Assembly (NCBI RefSeq): GCF_004803795.1
Contig: NZ_CP012543.1
Coordinates: 992,001 to 1,056,000 of the forward strand
Length of the DNA stretch: 64,000 nucleotides
Direction: 5' to 3'
Origin: Campylobacter rectus
GTDB taxonomy: Bacteria > Campylobacterota > Campylobacteria > Campylobacterales > Campylobacteraceae
This document shows positions 58,416 to 64,000 of the stretch, piece after piece; position 1 is the stretch's first letter, and each line of letters opens with the position of its first letter. The position numbers were made by a program, and so were the translations under genes. The notes below the pieces were generated by a model. It was given only the letters and a program-made list of their open reading frames with translations, was not told the DNA's origin and did no database searches.

Positions 58416-58984
58416 TTATTTTTCGGGCATGCAGGTTTTATCTTTTTCCAATAGCTGTTGTAATTTAATGCTCCGTGCCGGCATTATTTTTTTAAGTTCT
58501 TCGATATTGAAATTTAGGTATTTCACATCATTTCGTTTCGATGTGCCGTCGGTCAAAACCTCATCTATATAATCTCTTTATAAAAGCCGTCCCAAGGATG
58601 AAACCTGAAGAATGCTTTTAAGAGATGGTCGAAGTCTTCTGACATATCTTTGTATAAACCTAAGGATTTTGAAATATCATCTTTAAAATTCGGTACGTTT
58701 ATATAATTGATCGCTCTTTTGCCGATTGCATTAAGCCGATATGTTCGGATGGGATTACCGTTTATAGTAAGAATTATGACGGGTTTGCTTTAAATCTGGT
58801 TTCCATATTTTCTTTTAGTGCCTGTTTCGATACATACAAATAATTAAAGAAAGCCACTGCGTATTTGTGCATAACGCCGGCCCTCCAATCTGAATACATT
58901 ACAGAATTGTCCCAATGTCCACGCATTCTCATTTAATTTTATTGAAAATAACATACCTTCTTTCAGATCGAATATATTACCCAT
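58416..58984 (-). pseudogene. decayed immunity-like gene (Imm26-like), several frameshifts
   Basis: On the minus strand, ATG at 58984 with GAGGAA upstream gives MGNIFDLKEGMLFSIKLNEN and AWTLGQFCN. Three frame changes then follow. Segments in order are YSDWRAGVMHKYAVAFFNYL, VIILTINGNPIRTYRLNAIG with DDISKSLGLYKDMSEDFDHL, and DEVLTDGTSKRNDVKYLNFN ending at TAA 58416. Together they rebuild about 190 residues. The N-terminal GxIFxIxL...GQ pattern resembles Immunity protein 26; that match is tentative. It is more AT-rich than host core genes. No intact toxin is present. Confidence 0.65.
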
Positions 58985-59173
58985 ATGCTTCCTCTTTTGT
59001 TTTCATACCGTTTATAAAATCATCTAATGAAAGCGCGATTTTACTTAACGATATTAAGATATTTCATAAACGTTGCCGTAATTTTTTCGTTCTTTTGCCG
59101 ATTTTTATTCTCCGCTTTTGCCTGCGCCGCATAAAATACGCGCTCACCCGCGTCCGCTCGCAAAACAGCGCGC
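58985..59173 (-). other. probable gene remnants upstream of the immunity-like pseudogene
   Basis: Minus-strand phrases KIALSLDDFINGMKTKEEAY, which runs into and overlaps the pseudogene start, and EKITATFMKYLNIVK look like ends of coding sequences in different frames. They suggest a broken upstream partner gene. No start or family is visible. Confidence 0.35.
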
Positions 59174-59619
59174 TTATACGAATTTTTCAATGATTTCTAG
59201 CCGCTTAAATTTTACGCTTATCCTCCGCCCGCTTGCAAAGATAAAATCATACTCGCAGACGCCTTTAGGTTTTAACGAAAATTGATGAATGATCAAATCG
59301 TCATTTTTAAAGCCCCTATCGTCCGTTTTAAAGCGGATGGCTAGGACGTTTTTGAAAATAAATTTAAAATTTCTATCGCGATAAGGCGATAAAAATTTCA
59401 TCGTTAGTCTATCTTCGTTTTTTAAAATAGCAAATTTGAATTCAGTCAAAACCGCATCGTGAAGGGTTTCTTTTGTATTAAACAGATACCTTTAGGATCC
59501 AGCACAAACTGCCTGATAGGCTCCGCTATCTCGTTTTCACTCTTGCGAAGCGACTTAAAATAATCGTCGAAGTACCAAATGTTATTTTTCTTTTTTATCT
59601 TCTCGGTGATCATTTGCAT
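59174..59619 (-). pseudogene. frameshifted small gene of unknown function
   Basis: ATG at 59619 with AAAGAGG upstream encodes MQMITEKIKKKNNIWYFDDY to about VLDPKG, after which the frame drifts and stops at 59446. In a neighbouring frame the protein continues as YLFNTKETLHDAVLTEFKFA through LSPYRDRNFKFIFKN to RRISVKFKRLEIIEKFV at 59174. One missing base near 59485 explains it; the rebuilt protein is about 148 residues. Not recognised. Confidence 0.55.
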
Positions 59620-59835
59620 ATGCTTTTACCTCTTTTGCGATCGCGGGTTTAAATTTCAGCTTGCGCGTGCCGCATACTATCTGTCCGCACGGTAGTGCAT
59701 CGGCTAGCGCAAAGCACGCCACCTCATCTCCTTGCGGCCGCCAAATCGCTCGTATAAATCAAGTGCGCTAAAGCCTGTCCTGCTTTGAAATCTTGCGCCA
59801 AATTTAGCGCCTTGCCTCGTTTGCCTATTTGATTT
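59582..59835 (-). other. coding remnant in two frames
   Basis: Minus-strand segments FGARFQSRTGFSALDLYERF and GDEVACFALADALPCGQIVC, with KLKFKPAIAKEVKAYANDH after it, read as one protein broken near 59733. The end overlaps the start of the next frameshifted gene. No start is visible and I do not recognise the family. Confidence 0.4.
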
Positions 59836-59899
59836 TCTTTTATGCTTTTAAATTTTATCATTGCGATACGTAATACCGGTATATTCGTAAATTTGGCAA

Positions 59900-61096
59900 T
59901 CACTCGTTTCTAAGCGTCTCGAGCACGTTTATCTGCGCGGCTTTTTTAGCCGGATAAAACGACGAAAACGCCACGATGATGACCGCTCCGACTAAGATCA
60001 TAGTAAGATCAAGTAAAGATAGCTCCATAGGAAGTTTCGCGCTACCGTAGACGTCGGCCGGCAAATTTACGATGTCAAAGCTGCCGAGCAACCACACGCC
60101 AAAGAGCCCGAGCACGAGCCCAAACACTATCCCGCCTCCGCCTATCGTGGCTCCGAGGGCGAAAAAGCTCTTTTTTATCTCGGCCTTACTGGCGCCGAGC
60201 GAGAGCAGTAGCGCGATCTCTTGGCGGCGGTTCATAACGGTCATAAGTAGCGAGCTTACGATATTTAGCGAGGCAACCAGGATGATGAGCATCAAAACGA
60301 TGAAAAGCGCGCGCTTTTCGAGCGCCAAGGCGGAGAAAAAGTTGCCGTTTTGCTGCCACCAACCGATGGCCTTTTGCCCCAATCGCAGCTCGCGCGAGAT
60401 CTTTTCGATGTCGGCGAACGGATCGTTTGAAAACACGTGTATACCGTCAAATTTGCCTTCCTCATAGTCCAAGATCTTGCGCAGCGCCTCCACGCTCGTG
60501 TAGAGGTAGCTTTTGTCGTAGGCTACGAGCCCCGAGCTAAACGAGCTCACGACGTCAAAGCGCTTCATTTTAGGCGTTAGCGCGAAGCCGCTCGGGTCGT
60601 TTTTAGTAAAAATGAGCGTGAGTTTGTCGTTTTCGTTTATCATCATCTCGTTTTTGACGCCTTGACCTACGAGCAGGCCGTATCCGTCAAGCTCGCGGTC
60701 CTCAAGACCGGCCGCCACGACCGAGTTTATCTGCTTTTCGTCGGTCGAATTTACGCCAAAAAGCAGTCCGCCCTCGAAGCTATTTGCGCCCTTGATGATA
60801 ACCTGACTCATGATATAGGGGCTAAATTTGAGATTCGGAAACTTTTGCTGCAGCTTGCTAACGTCGCTCTCGTCGATGTTGCCGCGTATGGCGGAGAGGA
60901 TCGTGATCGGGTAGTTCATCGTGAAAAGTTTGCGCTCAAACTCCTTGTCAAAGCCGTTCATAATCGCCATCGCGACGATGAGCACCATGAGCCCGACGCC
61001 CACACCCAGAAACGCCAAAAGCGCCGAAAGCATAATAAATGGCTGGGTTTTGTCAAACCGTAGATATTTGAAGAGTAGATATTTGGTTAGGCTCAT
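59900..61096 (-). CDS. lipoprotein-releasing ABC transporter permease (LolC/LolE type)
   Basis: A 398-residue FtsX-family permease. N-terminal TM (about 20-45, LAFLGVGVGLMVLIVAMAIM), a large periplasmic domain (about 50-260), then three TM helices (about 265-395) with ASLNIVSSLLMTVMNRRQEI and ALLLSLGASKAEIKKSF, family hallmarks. It extracts lipoproteins from the inner membrane with LolD. No lolD is in the window. Position beside secA matches C. jejuni. Confidence 0.9.
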   Translation of the reverse strand: MSLTKYLLFKYLRFDKTQPFIMLSALLAFLGVGVGLMVLIVAMAIMNGFDKEFERKLFTMNYPITILSAIRGNIDESDVSKLQQKFPNLKFSPYIMSQVIIKGANSFEGGLLFGVNSTDEKQINSVVAAGLEDRELDGYGLLVGQGVKNEMMINENDKLTLIFTKNDPSGFALTPKMKRFDVVSSFSSGLVAYDKSYLYTSVEALRKILDYEEGKFDGIHVFSNDPFADIEKISRELRLGQKAIGWWQQNGNFFSALALEKRALFIVLMLIILVASLNIVSSLLMTVMNRRQEIALLLSLGASKAEIKKSFFALGATIGGGGIVFGLVLGLFGVWLLGSFDIVNLPADVYGSAKLPMELSLLDLTMILVGAVIIVAFSSFYPAKKAAQINVLETLRNE

Positions 61097-61728
61097 TTGA
61101 TTTTCCGTTGTTTAAATTTTGAGTTTTCTCGCCTTGATTTCGCTTTTTGTCGGTCGCGAAGGTTGCGGGCTTGATTTTCGCTCGATTGTAAATTTGGCGC
61201 CTTTTATCTTCTATGCCGCTAAAATCCCAAAGCTCGTTTTCGGCTCGGCTTATTTTTGATAAATTTTAGAGCTTGCCTTTTAAATTTTACTTGCTTTTGC
61301 GGCTTTGGCGCCGATTTGCGCTTTTGCGCCGCTTGGTTTTGGTCAAATTTTATGCTGAGCGCCGGTTTAAATTTTGGCTTTAGGTTCGCGCAAATTTGGC
61401 CGCCAAATTTAAATTTACTAAATTTGAGCAAGCGCAACGCCCGTCAGGCAAAAATCCAAATTTGACTGAGCTAAAACTCGTTTGCAAATTTAACGTTCGC
61501 TTTAAAATTACCCGCAACCTTTTTGCGCTTCGGCTTTAAATTTTACCAAACCTAACGCGCCTAGATCAGCCGAATTTGACGTCAAATTTTAAAAATCGCT
61601 CGCGGCGCCAAGCGTTTAAAATTTATCGTAGCGGCTGCGCGGCAAATTTGACGAAATCAAGCACACCGCTACAAAAAGGCGGCAAATTTAAATGCTAAAT
61701 TTAACAAACCGCCGCCAAAACGCCAAAG
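61097..61728. other. AAATTT-rich intergenic region between lolC/E and secA
   Basis: About 630 bases with many AAATTT words. A 72-residue minus-strand frame at 61219-61437 is lysine/phenylalanine repeats produced by those words and has no ribosome site, so I do not call it. No promoter is clear; secA ends at its right edge and lolC/E begins at its left. Confidence 0.55.
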
Positions 61729-64000
61729 CTAAATTTTATCCCAATCCTCCGCAAAAGCTCCTTTTTTAGGGCCGCTCTTGCCGTGGCAGTCTTTGTATTT
61801 TTTACCGCTTCCGCACGGACACGGGGCGTTTCGCGATACCTTTTTGCCGGGCTTTTCATCGCTCTCGGGTGCGCTAGCGGTTTCATTATCTTGCGCTTCT
61901 TGCGGCGCAGACTCGGTAGGCTCGGAGAAGCTTAGTCTTACCGCGGTTAGCAGCTTGATGCTTTCAAATTTGATGCGGCTAACGAGCTCCATAAAGAGGT
62001 TAAAGCTCTCTTTTTTATACTCGGTGAGCGGGTCTTTTTGGTTGTAGCCGCGTAGTCCGATGCCGGTTTTTAGGATATCCATCTGATATAGATGCTCGCG
62101 CCATGCGGTATCTAAGACTTGCAGGCAAAGCACCTTTTCTAGGTATTTGCGCTGACCCTCGCCTATGACGCCCATTTTTTCCTCGTAGTCGGACTCAAAT
62201 TTCGCCGTTATCTTTTCCTCTAGCTCGGCGTAGTCGAGATCTTTTAGCTCGTCAGGCTGCATTAGCGCACCGTTTGAGATTATCACGGAGCTTAGTTTTT
62301 CGAGATTGTATTCGCTCTTTGGCTCGCCTGCGTAAATTTCGGCCTGAGCTAGCAGGTGCTCGACGAATTCGGCGCGATTTTGTTTGATCTTTTCGCCGAC
62401 TTCGAAATTCGGATCAAGTAGCTCGTTTCTAAATTTATACACCGTTTTTCGCTGCTCGTTTGCGACGTCGTCATACTCGAGGATATGTTTTCGCGATTCA
62501 AAGTGCAGGCTCTCGACCTTTTTTTGCGCATTTTCGACGGCTCTGGTGACCATCTTCGAGTCGATGCTTTCGCCCTCTTCGATACCAAGGCGAGTCATTA
62601 TCGCCTTGATGCGGTCGCTGCCGAATATTCGAAGTAGATTATCCTCAAGGCTTAGATAAAAGCGGCTCACTCCGGGATCGCCCTGACGTCCCGAACGGCC
62701 TCGCAGCTGGTTGTCGATACGGCGGCTTTCGTGTCTTTCGGTGCCGATGATGTATAGGCCGCCTAGGTTTCGCACCTCGTCGTCGATACGGATATCTACG
62801 CCGCGTCCGGCCATGTTCGTAGCGATCGTAACCGCGCCGCGAGCGCCGGCTTGAGCGATGATCTCGGCCTCTTTTTCGTGATTTTTAGCGTTTAGCACGG
62901 AGTGCGGGATCTTTTCTTTTACGAGTAGGTTGTGCAGCTTTTCGCTCTTTTCGATCGAGGCGGTGCCAACAAGTACGGGCTGACCGCGGTCGTGAGCCTT
63001 TTTGATCTCGTCTATTACCGCTTTAAATTTCTCGTTTTCTGTTTTATAGATAAGGTCGTTGTTGTCTTTTCTGATAACAGGCACGTTTGTCGGGATCGAT
63101 ACGACGTCAAGCTTGTAAATTTGTGAAAACTCGGTCGCCTCCGTCTGCGCCGTACCCGTCATGCCCGATAGTTTTTTATAAAGCCTAAAATAGTTTTGAA
63201 ATGTAATATCTGCTAGCGTTTGGCTCTCTTCTTGGATCTTTACGCCTTCTTTGGCCTCGAGCGCTTGGTGCAAGCCCTCGCTAAATCTTCGTCCTTCGCT
63301 AAGACGCCCCGTAAATTCGTCGACGATGACGACTTGCCCGTCGCGAACGACGTAGTGCACGTCTTTTTCAAAGAGATTGTGCGCTTTTAGAGCTTGGTCT
63401 AGGTGATGGCTCAAAATCGCGTTTTCCATATCGTAGAGATTTGCCACGCCAAAGAGCTTTTCAGCCTTTGAGATGCCTTCTTCGGTGATCGCTATCGTGC
63501 GGTTTTTCTCATCGACGGTAAAGTCGCCGGTTGCCTTTTCTTGCGGAGTCGCAGGCGGTTCGCCGCGCTTCATCTGGCGCGCGACTTCGTTTGCTTTGAT
63601 GTAGCCGTCTAGCGTGCGGTTTGTGGGACCTGAGATGATGAGCGGCGTCCTGGCCTCGTCGATGAGGATACTATCAACCTCGTCCACGATGACGAAGTTA
63701 TGCTCTCTTTGCACCTTGTCTTTGAAATCCATTTTCATATTGTCGCGCAAGTAGTCAAAGCCGAATTCGTTATTCGTACCGTACGTGATATCGCTGTCGT
63801 ATGCGGCTTTTCGCGCCGAGTCGTCGTATTCGCCGCCTAGTATCACGCCGACGCTAAGGCCTAGAAATTTATAAATTTCGCCCATTTGCGTCGCGTCGCG
63901 TTTGGCTAGGTAGTCGTTTACGGTCACGACGTGCACACCCTTACCGCTCATCGCGTTTAGCACGACCGGTAGGCTTGCTACGAGGGTTTTACCTTCGCCC
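61729..64000 (-). CDS. secA: preprotein translocase ATPase SecA, 5' end outside window
   Basis: About 757 residues of SecA are present; the frame stays open to base 64000, where GEGKT of Walker A lies at the edge, so the first about 100 residues are missing. Visible: [32 protein letters not shown] box ([19 protein letters not shown]), [19 protein letters not shown], and [20 protein letters not shown]. The C-terminal zinc motif is [14 protein letters not shown]. It drives post-translational export through SecYEG. Confidence 0.97.
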   Translation of the reverse strand, partial: GEGKTLVASLPVVLNAMSGKGVHVVTVNDYLAKRDATQMGEIYKFLGLSVGVILGGEYDDSARKAAYDSDITYGTNNEFGFDYLRDNMKMDFKDKVQREHNFVIVDEVDSILIDEARTPLIISGPTNRTLDGYIKANEVARQMKRGEPPATPQEKATGDFTVDEKNRTIAITEEGISKAEKLFGVANLYDMENAILSHHLDQALKAHNLFEKDVHYVVRDGQVVIVDEFTGRLSEGRRFSEGLHQALEAKEGVKIQEESQTLADITFQNYFRLYKKLSGMTGTAQTEATEFSQIYKLDVVSIPTNVPVIRKDNNDLIYKTENEKFKAVIDEIKKAHDRGQPVLVGTASIEKSEKLHNLLVKEKIPHSVLNAKNHEKEAEIIAQAGARGAVTIATNMAGRGVDIRIDDEVRNLGGLYIIGTERHESRRIDNQLRGRSGRQGDPGVSRFYLSLEDNLLRIFGSDRIKAIMTRLGIEEGESIDSKMVTRAVENAQKKVESLHFESRKHILEYDDVANEQRKTVYKFRNELLDPNFEVGEKIKQNRAEFVEHLLAQAEIYAGEPKSEYNLEKLSSVIISNGALMQPDELKDLDYAELEEKITAKFESDYEEKMGVIGEGQRKYLEKVLCLQVLDTAWREHLYQMDILKTGIGLRGYNQKDPLTEYKKESFNLFMELVSRIKFESIKLLTAVRLSFSEPTESAPQEAQDNETASAPESDEKPGKKVSRNAPCPCGSGKKYKDCHGKSGPKKGAFAEDWDKI

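Noticed and set aside
61219-61437. 72-residue minus-strand frame rich in Lys-Phe
   Set aside because: It arises from AAATTT words, has no ribosome site and no folded-protein character.

Overview
The window reads as a chromosome segment of a moderately GC-rich oral-type Campylobacter (C. rectus/C. showae-like; the species is an inference). The evidence is gene order. nudH/rppH-lysC-hobA-holB-folP-ligA includes the epsilonproteobacterial DnaA partner HobA. peb4-fba is followed by a MotA/MotB-like pair. The run ybgC, periplasmic protein, UDG, acetyltransferase, rpmH-rnpA-yidD-yidC-jag-mnmE-purL-djlA-purH matches the C. jejuni order as I remember it. Intergenic DNA and some proteins are saturated with the hexamer AAATTT.

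Layout. 1-3.7 kb: 3' part of a TonB-dependent receptor, a PepSY membrane protein and an acidic low-complexity protein. 3.9-13.3 kb: dense housekeeping operon (rppH, lysC, hobA, holB, folP, ligA, a greatly enlarged tlyA, ribF, cmoA). 13.7-16.7 kb: Tat-exported transglutaminase, MerT-like and MerP-like proteins, pepD. 17-25.2 kb: membrane protein, nth (minus), peb4, fba, MotA/MotB-like pair, PLP enzyme with an insert, hisD. 25.2-33.4 kb: repeat-containing spacer, small unknown gene, NSS transporter, WGR/propeller-like protein, M48 protease, prmC, DUF4149 protein, two-part ThrE exporter. 33.4-37.45 kb: AT-rich island with a two-gene Hachiman defence system (HamA nuclease, HamB helicase). 37.4-54.5 kb: conserved core described above, interrupted by decayed lipoprotein-like paralogues and a frameshifted membrane protein. 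54.5-61.7 kb: repeat-rich noncoding DNA, a DUF2249/NnrS-like membrane protein/MIP18 cassette, a 2 kb gene graveyard with a decayed immunity-like gene, and lolC/E. The window ends inside secA (minus).

Most genes sit in tightly overlapping plus-strand operons (ATGA or TAATG junctions), so translational coupling is probable. Accessory content lies at the seams between conserved blocks.

Most interesting points: the Hachiman island; asparagine/leucine-rich inserts that enlarge TlyA and a PLP enzyme and look like AAATTT-rich DNA captured in frame; a ZorAB-like stator pair with no Zorya effectors; rnpA lacking any canonical start codon; and several families of degenerate intergenic repeats, some with conserved hairpins. 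All calls come from reading the sequence. No database search was run, and frameshift calls cannot be separated here from assembly error.
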